From the NCBI RefSeq assembly GCF_000002595.2, contig NC_057015.1:7603847-7667846 (forward strand): a DNA stretch of 64,000 bases. Reading direction: 5' to 3'. The position numbers were made by a program, and so were the translations under genes. The notes under the pieces are model-generated. The model was not told the origin of the DNA, searched no databases, and was given only the letters and a program-made list of their open reading frames with translations. Positions 23,636 through 32,946 of this stretch are shown one piece after another; the stretch's first letter is position 1; every line of letters starts with the position of its first letter. This DNA is from Chlamydomonas reinhardtii. Lineage: Eukaryota; Chlorophyta; Chlorophyceae; Chlamydomonadales; Chlamydomonadaceae.

Positions 23636-25606
23636 ATGTTGCTCACCTCCAATAAACAGCTGCATTCTGTGTCAGCTGCTGCTGCTCTAAAATCGGCGTC
23701 GCCGACCGGCATCATCACCGCCCCTCGGCGACCAGCCGCAGCCGCAGCCGCGGTCCGGAGCTGCGGCGGCACCGCGCCTCATGCCCCCTGCGCCAGCCGC
23801 CGTGCGCCGCCGCTGCTGTGCTCCTCACTCATGCGCCGAGCCCCGCCTCCTGTCGCCGCCGCCGCCGCTGCTGCTGCTGCCGCCGCGCCGCGAGGCCTCG
23901 CCACGTTCCACGTGGCCTCGGCCTGCGCGGCGTCAGCTGCTGCTGCGGTGCGGCCTGCAGGCTGCCGGGCCCACCCCCACCCCCACCCCCACCCCCACCC
24001 ACGCCCCCACCCCCACCGCCAGATGGTGCTAGTGATGCGGCCGCCGCCCTACGCCTCGCGCCACACAGCCACCATCACTGCTGCCAGCAGTAGGCCCCAG
24101 GACGCCGCCGACGCAGCTGCGGCCGGCGGAGGCACGGAGGCGACAACAGCGCAGGGCTCGGGCACGGCACCCCCGGAACGGCAGAGGCGGCAGCAGCAAC
24201 AGTGGCAGCCGTCTTCTCGGCTACCGCTGCTGAGCGAGCTATTCCGGGACATCGACATGGCCGGTCATGTGCTGGCGCTGCTGCTGCACCAGCGCGCCCG
24301 CACACGCCGCGACGCCGCTGCCCGTGCCGCCGCCGCCGCCGCACGCAGCGCAGATCGCGATGCCGATGCGGCCGCCGGCAGTGCCGGCCCCGCCACCGGC
24401 GCCGCAGCACAGCCCCTGGCGCAGGAGCTGGCGGCGGCGCTGCAGCAGCTTGCGGCAATGTGCGAGGCGGCGCAGGTGCAGTGCGAGGCGGCGGCGGAGA
24501 CTGCGTCCGCAGAGGCCGGGGCTGGGGCCGGGGCCGGGGTGGCGGGCGTGGCGGTAGGCGCAGCGGCTGGGTCCTCAATGGACGCCGCCGCGCGTGCCGC
24601 CGCCCTGCGTGCCCGCGCCAAAGGCCTCCGCCGCCTTGGCCGGAGCGCCGCCGCCGCGCTGGCGGCTTTGCAGCAGGAGCAGCAACAGGAGCAGCACGAG
24701 CAGCAGGAGACCGTGGCGGCGGCGGGGGGAGAAGCCGTTGCTGCTGGTGGCGATAGTGCTGTTGCTGCTACTGCCGACCCCGCTGACACTGCTGCTACTG
24801 CTGGTGGCGGCGCTACAGCCGCTACTGCGGACCAGCTGCTGGCGGCGCTGCAGCAGCAGCTGCGACTCACTGCCTTCTCCAGCAGCAGCGGCGAAACCAC
24901 GGCCCCAGCGACGGCGGCGCCGGCGGCGCCGGCGGCACGCAGCGCTGGCATGGCAGTGCCAGCAGCGGTAGCGACAGCCGCAGCGGAGGCGGAGAGGCCC
25001 GTGGCCGCAGTGGCAGAGGCCAGCCTAGGTGCCACGGCGCCAAGTAGCAGTAGCAGCGGTGCTGCTGAGGTCGGAGGGGCCGGGGTCGAAGGCGGCAGCA
25101 GTGGTAGTGGCACCGGTAGCGCCATCGCAAGACGCCGCATCCGTGTCACCCGCCCGAATGCGTCTGCAGGCTCTATCGCCCCTCAGCCCGGCACCAGCGG
25201 TCCCTCTCCCCCGACCCCGCAACACACGGCTGCCAGCGGCAGTAGCACCCGCAGCAGCAGCGGCAGCAGCAGTGGTGCCGGCAGCAGCGGCGGCGCTCAC
25301 AGCAGCAGCGGCTCCTGCAATGGCGGCAGCGACCTCCATCATGGTGGCTGTAGCAGCAGCCGCAGCCGCCGCAGTGCGCACCGGGGTTCGTCCTGGGTCG
25401 GCGCGACAGCAGGCGCGATAGGATGCTTGCTGCTGGGAGGGCTGATGCCGTCGCTGCCACTGACGCCGTTCGCGTCGCAGATGCTGCGGCTGTGGACGTA
25501 CACCAGTGCATTCGTATATATGGCTCAGGCGGCGGTGCTGCACTCCCGGCGCGCGCGGCGGGGCGACGGCGAGGAGGGTGACACGGGCTGCGATGAGAGG
25601 GGCTGA
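23636..25606 (+). CDS. Single-exon low-complexity protein, probably organelle-targeted, with a C-terminal membrane segment
   Basis: One uninterrupted frame of 656 residues starts at ATG 23636 (context ACCATG). The frame extends upstream, but this ATG is the first with a good context and begins MLLTSNKQLHSVSAAAALKS. The N-terminus is rich in Ala, Arg and Ser and poor in acidic residues, as in chloroplast or mitochondrial transit peptides. An HPHPHP run comes from a CCCCAC repeat near 23.98 kb. A more structured segment, LPLLSELFRDIDMAGHVLAL, sits near residue 205, followed by Ala/Gln-rich helices and Ser/Gly-rich linkers. Near the C-terminus, WVGATAGAIGCLLLGGLMPS and a following hydrophobic stretch (FVYMAQAAVL) could form one or two membrane helices. 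I do not recognise a family. It lies divergent to the giant gene, with its start about 580 bases away. Confidence 0.72.
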   Translation: MLLTSNKQLHSVSAAAALKSASPTGIITAPRRPAAAAAAVRSCGGTAPHAPCASRRAPPLLCSSLMRRAPPPVAAAAAAAAAAAPRGLATFHVASACAASAAAAVRPAGCRAHPHPHPHPHPRPHPHRQMVLVMRPPPYASRHTATITAASSRPQDAADAAAAGGGTEATTAQGSGTAPPERQRRQQQQWQPSSRLPLLSELFRDIDMAGHVLALLLHQRARTRRDAAARAAAAAARSADRDADAAAGSAGPATGAAAQPLAQELAAALQQLAAMCEAAQVQCEAAAETASAEAGAGAGAGVAGVAVGAAAGSSMDAAARAAALRARAKGLRRLGRSAAAALAALQQEQQQEQHEQQETVAAAGGEAVAAGGDSAVAATADPADTAATAGGGATAATADQLLAALQQQLRLTAFSSSSGETTAPATAAPAAPAARSAGMAVPAAVATAAAEAERPVAAVAEASLGATAPSSSSSGAAEVGGAGVEGGSSGSGTGSAIARRRIRVTRPNASAGSIAPQPGTSGPSPPTPQHTAASGSSTRSSSGSSSGAGSSGGAHSSSGSCNGGSDLHHGGCSSSRSRRSAHRGSSWVGATAGAIGCLLLGGLMPSLPLTPFASQMLRLWTYTSAFVYMAQAAVLHSRRARRGDGEEGDTGCDERG

Positions 25607-25958
25607 GTGCGGACCGGCGCCGAAGACTGGGAGGCGAGGTTTGCATGATAAACCATGATTCACTGGACGTGTGTGCACAGCCGCGCATGCCAATTTTGCA
25701 AGCGAAACATCAAGTGCGAGGACGGTAGTTTGCAAGTTGACTATGGCCTCAGTCTGGCGCAGTGACAATGACTGTGCAATTTTGCTTTCCACTGCCAACA
25801 CAGATTATATGGGGGCGATGATGCGTGGGGTCTGGATTGCATTTTGTCGTTCCCGCCCCAATAATGCATCGAGGGCAGGCAGTTTGGCCGATCGGGGCCC
25901 GGCCGTATTATCATAATAGTGGCAAAATCCAAGACTACAGACATACTGTCAATTGAAT

Positions 25959-25963
25959 TGTAA
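25959..25963 (+). promoter_or_regulatory. Candidate poly(A) signal (TGTAA)
   Basis: TGTAA lies about 350 bases after the stop at 25606, in sequence with no other gene. It probably ends the transcript of the single-exon gene. Confidence 0.55.
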
Positions 25964-26019
25964 GCCTACGCCGCCCCAGGCCTCGCAACTACGTTCAACA
26001 GTAAACACGGCCGGCGGGC

Positions 26020-26101
26020 GGGTTGTTGTCATCAGCAGCTAAGCGCAGTGGAATGAGCTCAAAGCCAAGAAGTATGTAGTCGTGGATTTCACAGCAACCT
26101 G
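26020..26101 (+). pseudogene. Orphan thioredoxin first exon
   Basis: From 26049 the plus strand reads WNELKAKKYVVVDFTATW and is followed at once by a GTAAG donor at 26102. This is the beta-strand and tryptophan that precede the CxxC motif in thioredoxins, and the splice position after TG of the Trp codon is the same as in the intact thioredoxin gene at 30025 (VDFTASW, same phase, GTAAGT donor). The preceding codons in frame (VVVISS) look like the usual first strand, but a TAA stop separates them from the conserved part. No matching CGxC exon was found downstream: GCGGCCCTGGACCTGC near 26150 is only a weak echo and has no acceptor. I infer a decayed partial copy of the neighbouring gene. An alternative exon that splices into the downstream gene is possible. 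Confidence 0.65.
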
Positions 26102-26788
26102 GTAAGCAAAATTCAGCAAGGGGCGGCAACGACACATGGCTGGTTCTGTGCGGCCCTGGACCTGCTCATGAGACTACGTACAAACATTTAGTGTGCTAGG
26201 AAGCTCACATGCACAACGAGCGCCCCGCGAAAACCCTAATGTCGACTGCACGCACGTGTAGCTACCCAGAGGGTGAATCGGCAGTTGCGGCAATCGGACA
26301 GAGCGCCGTCCCCACCCCCAGTCGACGTCGGGGATGCCGCGCAGACCTCCAGCCCATCTAACAGGACCGCGGGCCAGCACAGTGAAGTCAGGGGACTTCA
26401 GCTCGGCACCGTGAGCGCATAGCCCGGGCATGCAACCAGCCTCAGTGCCCTTGCGCTTGCCCCGCGTACCGTACTGCCTGTTCTCGTGCCGCCTGCAAGC
26501 CCACTCCGCCTTCCGCTCTGGTCTACGTACGCATTAGTTCCGCAACGCACGTCAATTACCGTATGCCGGCTGCGTCCGTACGCTATCCACCGTACCTCAC
26601 GTCGATAACAATCCTAGCAGCTGCAGCCCCACGGCACACTAGGCTGCCCCGCCTCGCTTTAATGGCAAACTGCACAAATCCCTCCCTCCCAAGAGTCCCA
26701 AACCCTCCATACTCCTCGTTCCCCCCCTTGCTCCCCCAGCCCCTCCATCATAGGTCGGGGGCGGAGTTTACGGAAAAATTTTGGCAGC
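26102..26788. other. Non-coding stretch upstream of the Fanzor gene
   Basis: I see no frame with coding bias and no RNA gene. This may contain the left boundary of the element that carries the Fanzor gene, but no terminal repeat was recognised. Confidence 0.4.
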
Positions 26789-26835
26789 GGGTTTCTGAAC
26801 AATAAAGATGTCCTTTTCCAGAAACCCGACATCTT
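26789..26835 (+). repeat. Two interlocking inverted repeats (pseudoknot-like order)
   Basis: GGGTTTCTG (26789-26797) pairs perfectly with CAGAAACCC (26819-26827). AAGATGTC (26805-26812) pairs perfectly with GACATCTT (26828-26835). The order is a, b, a', b' with no base between a' and b', which in RNA would be an H-type pseudoknot. The second arm overlaps the first unit of the 46-bp tandem repeat. Confidence 0.7.
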
Positions 26836-26921
26836 GACTTTCGCGAGGTCGCGAGGTCGCAAGGAAAGCAGCCCTCATCTTGACTTTCGCGAGGTCGCGA
26901 GGTCGCAAGGAAAGCAGCCCT
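26830..26921 (+). repeat. Perfect tandem duplication of a 46-bp unit upstream of the Fanzor gene
   Basis: Units 26830-26875 and 26876-26921 are identical. Each contains TTTCGCGAGGTCGCGAGGTC, itself an internal GCGAGGTC direct repeat with TCGCGA palindromes. The repeat ends 137 bases before the Fanzor ATG, so it may be part of that gene's promoter or 5' UTR. Confidence 0.9.
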
Positions 26922-27058
26922 GTCACGCGGATTCCACAAAGGAAGAGTTGCCAACTTCAAACTTTCCCCTTCGCACCCTTGTAGCCGTAGCACAGGCCAA
27001 ACAATTCTGAAGTCCGCCCAACCTTGCCCGTGTTAGGCCCACACCCCTAACGTTCATA

Positions 27059-29160
27059 ATGGTTCAAAATACTAGCACCCGTAAGGTGTCGCTGCGAAGC
27101 GTTTGCAAGGACGAGGCAACGCTCGCAGCAATTAGGTTCAAGGTAGATTTTGTGGCCACGCCCCTTCGGTACCGCCTGCTGGACTTCCTGCGGCACTTCG
27201 TCGTCTGCCGAACGGACCCCGCCTTCCACTGCGCGGTCTGCGACACCAAGTGGCGGGAGCAGTGCGGACTGGCTGCGCGGCGTCAAGGACGTAAGCAATT
27301 AGTCTAGAGCGCTTTATGCTAGAGCGCATTATGCGCAGGTATCATTGACCTGCTGGTTGCTTCCCAATGCCCGCAGTGCGCGAGCGGGCTGACGTCTCGC
27401 CACAACAGCACGTCTTCCACCGGCGTGTGCCAACCATCGACATCAACCTGCTGCAGGAGTCCGCGGCGCTCATCACAACGTCCACGCATCGTCGCCAACG
27501 CCAAAGCCTCCTGTCGCATTTCTACGATGCGCACTTTGCACCGCTGCTGAGCGAGGACACGGGTGGCCCGGCCATCGACATCACGGCGCACCACCAGGTA
27601 CGGGTCACTCCCTGGGACCGCGGTCGTGAATGCCTCATGTCGTTGACATATGCCCTGTCGTTTCCTGTCGCAGCTGGTGCACCACCTGCTTCAAGACGTC
27701 CTCACCAACCTGGAGCAGCACTACAGGGCGAACTTTCCCAAATGGGTTCGCAAGTACTGTCGTGCGAAGCTGGAGGTGAACGACGATGAGGTGCCGCTGG
27801 GGGGACTAGCGGGCATGGCGCTTGGTCAGCCGCAGGCGGGCAACGAGGGCGGAGCAGAGACGGACGAGGAGGACGAGGAGGACCAGGTGGGCATTGGGGT
27901 GTGCTCAGCTTCTTTGTAGATGCAGTCTATCTGATTGTATCCTGGGTCAGGCTGGGTTGTGCTCTGAGGCTGCCGTTGTTTGCCCCCCTGCTAATTAATG
28001 ATGTCTGTAACTCCCCGTCGGCAACAGGTGCACGTTACAGCCAAGGCAAGGAAGGCCTTAGCCGGCCTAATGACTGCGGCGCTGATGGGCTGGCGGCAGC
28101 TACCACTGACAGAGGCAGACCTCGGCGGCCTGGCGGTGCCAGATGCGCTGCTGGCTCGTGCCAATGCCACTGTGGCGCCCTTGGTGGCTGCGTGGACGGC
28201 CCGTGGCATCTGGCCTATCCAGCGCGGCGGCCGGGGCCTCCTGCAGCAACGCACTCACTCACCCACTCACCTTCACCCACTCACTCACTCACTTACTTCG
28301 CAATTCAGGTCAGGCAGGGGCCCAAACCGGGCGCTGCTGCGTCTGCTGGTGGACAAGTACGCCCACCTGGTGGTCTACGTGGACGAATACTACACCAGCC
28401 AGGTACGCTGTGATCTTCACAAAGCAATGCGCACAACGCTCAATGCACACGTACCTTACCTGGCCCAAACCTATCTCTGTGTCTGAGCAGGTGTGTGCGA
28501 AGTGCGGACGGCGCCTGCTTGGTAACGGGCAGCGCTGCCTGGAAGTTGTGATTCCGTTTGGTGGCTCGCGTGCCCGCGACGTCCAAGTGTGCCAACACTG
28601 CGGGACTGTGTGGGTAAGTGGGATGGCAGGTTTGGGGCAGGTTTGGGGCGGCAGGTCGGTTTGGAGATGATGACACGGGATGACACGGGATGACACGGGA
28701 TGACACAGGGCGGTTTGGAGATGATACGGGGTGACACACGGGATGACACATGGGATGACACACGCCCTGTTTGCATGTTGAACTGCAGGGCCGCGATGCC
28801 AACTCGGCTACAAACATGCGGCACGCGCTGATGGAGATGCTGCTTGGCAAACCGCGGCCTGCAGCCCTGCGACCTGCTGGCGGCGGTGGCGGTGCAGGGC
28901 CTGGCGGCGGCGGTGGCGGTGGCGGTGGCGGTGGCGGCGGTGCAGGGCCTGGAGACGGCGGTGGCGGCGGCGGTGGCACCGCGCCTACCGGCGGCAACAG
29001 CAGCGGCCACGGCGTTGGGCCCGGTGGTGGTGGCGGCACGGGCGGCCCTGGGCCCAGCGGCAGTGGCGGCGCGCATGTTCGGAGCAGAGGGGGCGGGCAA
29101 GGCCACGTGGAGGAGGACAGCGCGGCGCCGCCTTCAAAGCGGCGCCGGCGCGCAGGTTGA
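27059..29160 (+). CDS. Fanzor-like (eukaryotic TnpB homologue) protein, six exons, RuvC-I not found
   Basis: Exons 27059-27290, 27377-27597, 27674-27886, 28028-28402, 28491-28613 and 28789-29160 join in frame to 511 residues. The N-terminal half is helical and basic (NFPKWVRKYCRAKLE, about residue 175), as in the nucleic-acid-binding lobe of Fanzor/TnpB proteins. The C-terminal half has the family hallmarks: KYAHLVVYVDEYYTSQVCAKCG, then VCQHCGTVWGRDANSATNM. These supply the TSQ motif with its preceding Glu, a four-Cys zinc finger (CxxC...CxxC) and the RuvC-III Asp in DxNxA. After a Gly-rich linker the protein ends in PPSKRRRR, a likely nuclear localisation signal. Known Fanzors are RNA-guided DNA endonucleases spread with transposons. 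The expected RuvC-I Asp block before the TSQ motif is not visible: exon 4 instead has unrelated helices and a translated CACT-type repeat (THSPTHLHPLTHSL, near 28252-28296), so nuclease activity is doubtful. A missed intron there is possible. Confidence 0.8.
28668..28764 (+). repeat. Decamer repeat GATGACACGG inside the last Fanzor intron
   Basis: The intron between 28613 and 28789 carries about eight exact or near copies of GATGACACGG, in two blocks separated by a second copy of GGTTTGGAGATGA. It looks like replication-slippage expansion within an intron. Confidence 0.85.
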
Positions 29161-30024
29161 GACCTGCCGGTGTTGTCTGGTTAGCGACCTGTGCTGACGA
29201 GGATGGCGTAGCGGGCAGTCGGTGTTTTCCTTGCTGTCTGGTTGGCCTGCTGCCTGCTGCACTAGTGCTTGATAGCTGGGCGCGACTGGGCACATATGGC
29301 GGGCGGTGCCTGTACAAACCGACCCCGGCTATGTCCGGGAGATGAGGCTAGTATCGGAACCTTCGGCCTCAGACGGAGGACGTGGCGTGGCGGCACAGCC
29401 CACTTTTCCCTTGCAAGGGAGAGCCACCTTCTCTTGTCCAGAAACCTGTCACTGACGCCGCACCTGCCTTCTTAAGATACGAGCATTGGCTTAGGTTGCG
29501 TTGCCCAGCTGGCGAGGCCGGCGAGAAGAGCGGGCTGGGAGCGCAACAGTTGCAAGGGTGGATGGTGTTAGTGCTGGTGTGGCGGGGAGACGAGATGAGG
29601 CTCGGCTAGTGGATCGAAGTTGTGCATGCAGCTGATCGGACCGGGCCGGGATACTCCCGGTAGTTACCATTACCAAGAGATGACGCCATGTATCTGGATT
29701 AACAGATATGAGAAGCGGTCAGAGGCATCCTGCCTTAAGGGGAGATACGCAGACGCTGGGGATCGGGGCGGGGGTGGGGGGTGGGGTGGGCCTGGGTGGG
29801 CTGGAGACCCTGTGGAACGTGTGCCGGTTGTGCTTTAACCGTCCAACTTTACTGGCTATCATCGCTTATACCGCTGTCACATTTCCATACTGTGTAGTCA
29901 ATTAATAAAATATCAGGGCGTTCTGCGCCCTAAGGCCGGTGCCACCTAGTCCCGGAGCAACTCGCAACACTTGCCACAGCACACTTGCCTAAGACCTCGA
30001 GCTCATATCCGATAGGTTGAAAGT
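29161..30024 (+). other. Fanzor 3' flank with several short hairpins, then the thioredoxin 5' region
   Basis: No coding frame is supported. Structures seen are a perfect 14-base palindrome TCCCTTGCAAGGGA near 29408, a perfect six-pair hairpin (29646-29651 with 29655-29660, loop TAC), and a G-rich tract at 29758-29806 with at least five runs of four or more G. In TnpB and Fanzor elements the guide (omega) RNA usually overlaps the 3' end of the gene and its flank, so this is where one would be expected, but no omega RNA could be recognised by eye. Confidence 0.35.
29404..29437 (+). repeat. Short dispersed repeat, copy 1
   Basis: TTCCCTTGCAAGGGAGAGCC and the following CACCTTCTCTTGTCC match a segment at 52838-52870 at roughly 80 percent by eye, with one gap. 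Both copies lie in non-coding sequence and both contain a self-complementary CCCTT/AGGG core. Confidence 0.45.
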
Positions 30025-31882
30025 ATGGGCGGTCGGATTATCCAGGTGAAGAGCGCGGAGGAGTGGACAAGCCATATGCGTGAATGCCGCGCATTCGGAG
30101 GCAAATCCTATCTCGTGGACTTCACGGCATCGTGGTAAGTTCTTAACTGCGAATGGGGCTCCTCGAGCCCAACTTGGCTTCCTGACAACAAGGGCTTGCC
30201 ACTGGCATGCAAGAGATCCGGCATTCGCGAAGCTGTGACAGGGTGGCAAGCCACAGGGACACGATATCTTATTATGACTAGGGACTGCCGGGCCCTTGCT
30301 CGGCACCGAGCTTCCCGGGCCCACATCCTTTCGGGGCCCACAGCTACCTGGTGGGGGTGGCGGACGTGCGCGGGCGCCCACGCAGCCGCGCCAACTGGGC
30401 CTGCCGCCGAGCACAGGGCAGTAGCGTCGCAAACTTAGGACAGCGCCCGTCTGCTGAAGCCCGCAAGCTGCAACGCACCCTTGGACACCCCCGATGCATG
30501 GTCAGGGCCCATGCCGCGCGGCGGCCGCACGAACTCTGTTTGGACCCACACACTGCTTCCATTCCTCTGCCTTCCCAAGCCTTCTGTGCTGTTGCACCCG
30601 CTGCTTCCCCTCACGCCGCAGGTGCGGAGCCTGCCAAAAAATCGCCCCGCTCTAGTGAGTAACGCCGCAGCGAGGCTCGGCGCAGGATGCGCCGCGAGGC
30701 TTGAATCCTCCATCCAAGGCGCAGGCCTTCGTCCACTGCACTTGCGCACGCCTTCATCCCAGTGACTTCCCGTGGACTCGAAAGAGCGCATACGGCACCA
30801 TACCCATCTCATGATCCTCACCCCACACACACACCCGCCACGTCCGCATCCCCCCGCCCTCGCGCAGTGAGAAGTACAGCGCCGAGAACCCCAACATCAC
30901 ATTCCTGAAGGTGGACGTCGACGAACTGGCGGTGAGGTGGCGGCGGTTGCGGTGGTGGTGGGGGGGGGGGCGGTGGGGTGACAGTGAGGTGGTGATTGTC
31001 GAGGGATGACGGCGAGGGATGACGGTGAGCTGACAGGGCAAAGCGGAGTACAGGGACGTGAGTGGCGAGGCGCCAGGCGGCGGGATGCTGTCGTCAGCAC
31101 CAGCGTGCGGGGGGGGGGGGCAGCGCAGCCGGCAGCAGCCAGGGCGCGGCCGACCAACCCATCCTGTGTTTTCCTGGCTTCTCCTGGCGCCCGCTGTTTC
31201 AGCTCTGAAATAAACACAGTAAGTTATCGCTTACTCAGATGAGCGCACGCACTCTCCCACACGCCCAGGATGTGGCGGGCGAGTGCGGCGTCAAGGCCAT
31301 GCCCACCTTCATCGGCTACTTCAACGGCGAGCAGGTATTGACTTGACATCTGAAGCAAGTGCACGTAGGCAGCCGTGGGTGGAATAGGGAACTGGGGCCG
31401 CAGCGGGTGCAGGTTTCGGGGAGGGGAAACAACCGTCGGATAGCGGGGGGGGGGCGGGGCCGCAGCGTCTGCGGCAGCTGGGTCCCACGGTCCAACATCA
31501 CCCAACATCCCCCAACGCCACCTGTGTGAGCAGGTGGACACAGTGGTGGGCGCCGACGACGCCAAGCTGCGTGAGCTCATCGCCACGTGAGTGCTGGCGT
31601 GACGTCACGGCACAGCAGCCTGCCGCCGTGCGCTGTGGGTGTACCCCGCGTGCCTTGGTGCGGACAGCGACGGCTCTGTGCGCTAACTCGAACAACTGAC
31701 ACCACTGGATTCAGTTGATTGGTGCTGCGGGTGTCCTGTCTGTGTGCAGGCTCAATACCAAGGGCGGCGCTGGCGCGGGCCAGAAGCTGGGCGGCGCTGC
31801 CGCCGCGCCGGATGACTCGCCAGAGGCGCGGCGCGCGCGCATGCTCGCTGCTATTGAGGCTCGCAATAAGCCCGCGTCGTAG
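30025..31882 (+). CDS. Thioredoxin with a WCGAC active site and a C-terminal tail
   Basis: Six exons (30025-30134, 30622-30654, 30868-30931, 31269-31334, 31534-31586 and 31750-31882) join in frame to 152 residues. The thioredoxin fold is complete: VKSAEEW, SYLVDFTASW, active site WCGACQKIAPLYEKYS, then ITFLKVDVDELADVAGECGV, KAMPTFIGYFNGEQ with the cis-proline, and VVGADDAKLRELIA. The active site has Ala where most thioredoxins have Pro (WCGPC). The second exon is only 33 bases and encodes little more than the CGAC motif. A tail of about 40 residues rich in Ala/Gly/Arg follows the fold. There is no transit or signal peptide, so a cytosolic or nuclear h-type-like protein disulfide reductase is likely. 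It converges on phosphoribulokinase. An orphan copy of exon 1 lies 4 kb upstream. Confidence 0.93.
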
Positions 31883-32946
31883 GCAATTTAGGCAACATGG
31901 CCAGGCTAATGTCGGACAGAAGACATGGGTGTGTGATGGGACAGGGTCGGGTGCACCCTAGCAGACAGGGCTCCATGCGCTTGCCTGTGACGGTGTGTGT
32001 TGCGGGGCGCAGGTATGATGTGTGCGTCAGTTGATTCAGGATGTAGCCCGGCCCATGTTTGTGGTGCGCTGACAGTTCATGAAGATGCTTTGATGCAGCG
32101 AGGTCAAATGGAGTGAAGGTATATGGGACATGAAAAAGGCAAAGCAAGTGCCTAATGTAGTGAAGGTGTCGGAGATGGCTGCAGTCATAGTTGCTGTGCG
32201 GTCGCAGGTACCAAATTGCAGATTTTAAGTTTACATGTTGCGCACGTCAAATTCTTACTTGACGACGCTTCGGGATATGCAAGCTCTCCTCTTCTCTCAC
32301 ACACGGTCCGACAGAACACAAACCGAACACCATCTCCACTCGACGACGGAGGCACGAGGGGCGCAACAGCGCATCGCAACGCGTTCCTCCCCGATACAGA
32401 TAACCGCCGGCGGCAAAACCACCCCTCGCCAGACGGGGGCCTTTTCGGCCATGTTTGGTACAACACCCAGTCCCGCGACAGCCGGGCTAGTTGAAACCAC
32501 CTCCTGCTCCCCGCGCATCCACCTTGCTAGCCGCCGGACAGTGAATGCCAGGCCGGCCCTCAACAATCCACAACCGGCACCGCCCACCGCCAGCAGCAGG
32601 CCAACCGGCGCGCGAATGCAAAAACGCGCCAGGCCGCCAAAACGCTAGGCGGCGGCCGGCACCGGCCCCCGGCCTCGCCCACGAAAAAAATCAAGGCAAA
32701 GGCTTAACAACAGTAGCAACCTGCCGCTCGAAGGTCGTCCACCACAGCTACAGCTAACACACAGGCGACTGAGGTGCCAAAGCAACTGCTCCCCCGCCGC
32801 CGCGAGCCGTCGGCGCCAGCGGCAGTGCTCGCGCACCGCCGCCGGTTCGACAGGCGCGTGGCGTTCCAAGGGGCGGGGTCTGCTCGCTGCCGCCAGCATT
32901 CCCGCTGCGCCCGCCGCCGCTATATACGCCGGTTTAAGGGACCCAT
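31883..32946. other. Convergent 3' UTRs of thioredoxin and phosphoribulokinase
   Basis: The two genes face each other across this stretch. I see no further coding frame. Plus-strand frames around 32.2-32.6 kb are antisense to the probable phosphoribulokinase 3' UTR and lack coding bias. Confidence 0.6.
32231..32235 (-). promoter_or_regulatory. Candidate poly(A) signal of phosphoribulokinase (TGTAA on the minus strand)
   Basis: TTACA on the plus strand reads TGTAA on the minus strand, about 715 bases after the phosphoribulokinase stop. The implied long 3' UTR is typical of this alga. Confidence 0.5.

Noticed and set aside
26130-26165. Possible second orphan thioredoxin exon (GCGGCCCTGGACCTGC)
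   Set aside because: It only vaguely recalls a CGPC-coding segment, lacks an acceptor and does not continue as thioredoxin.
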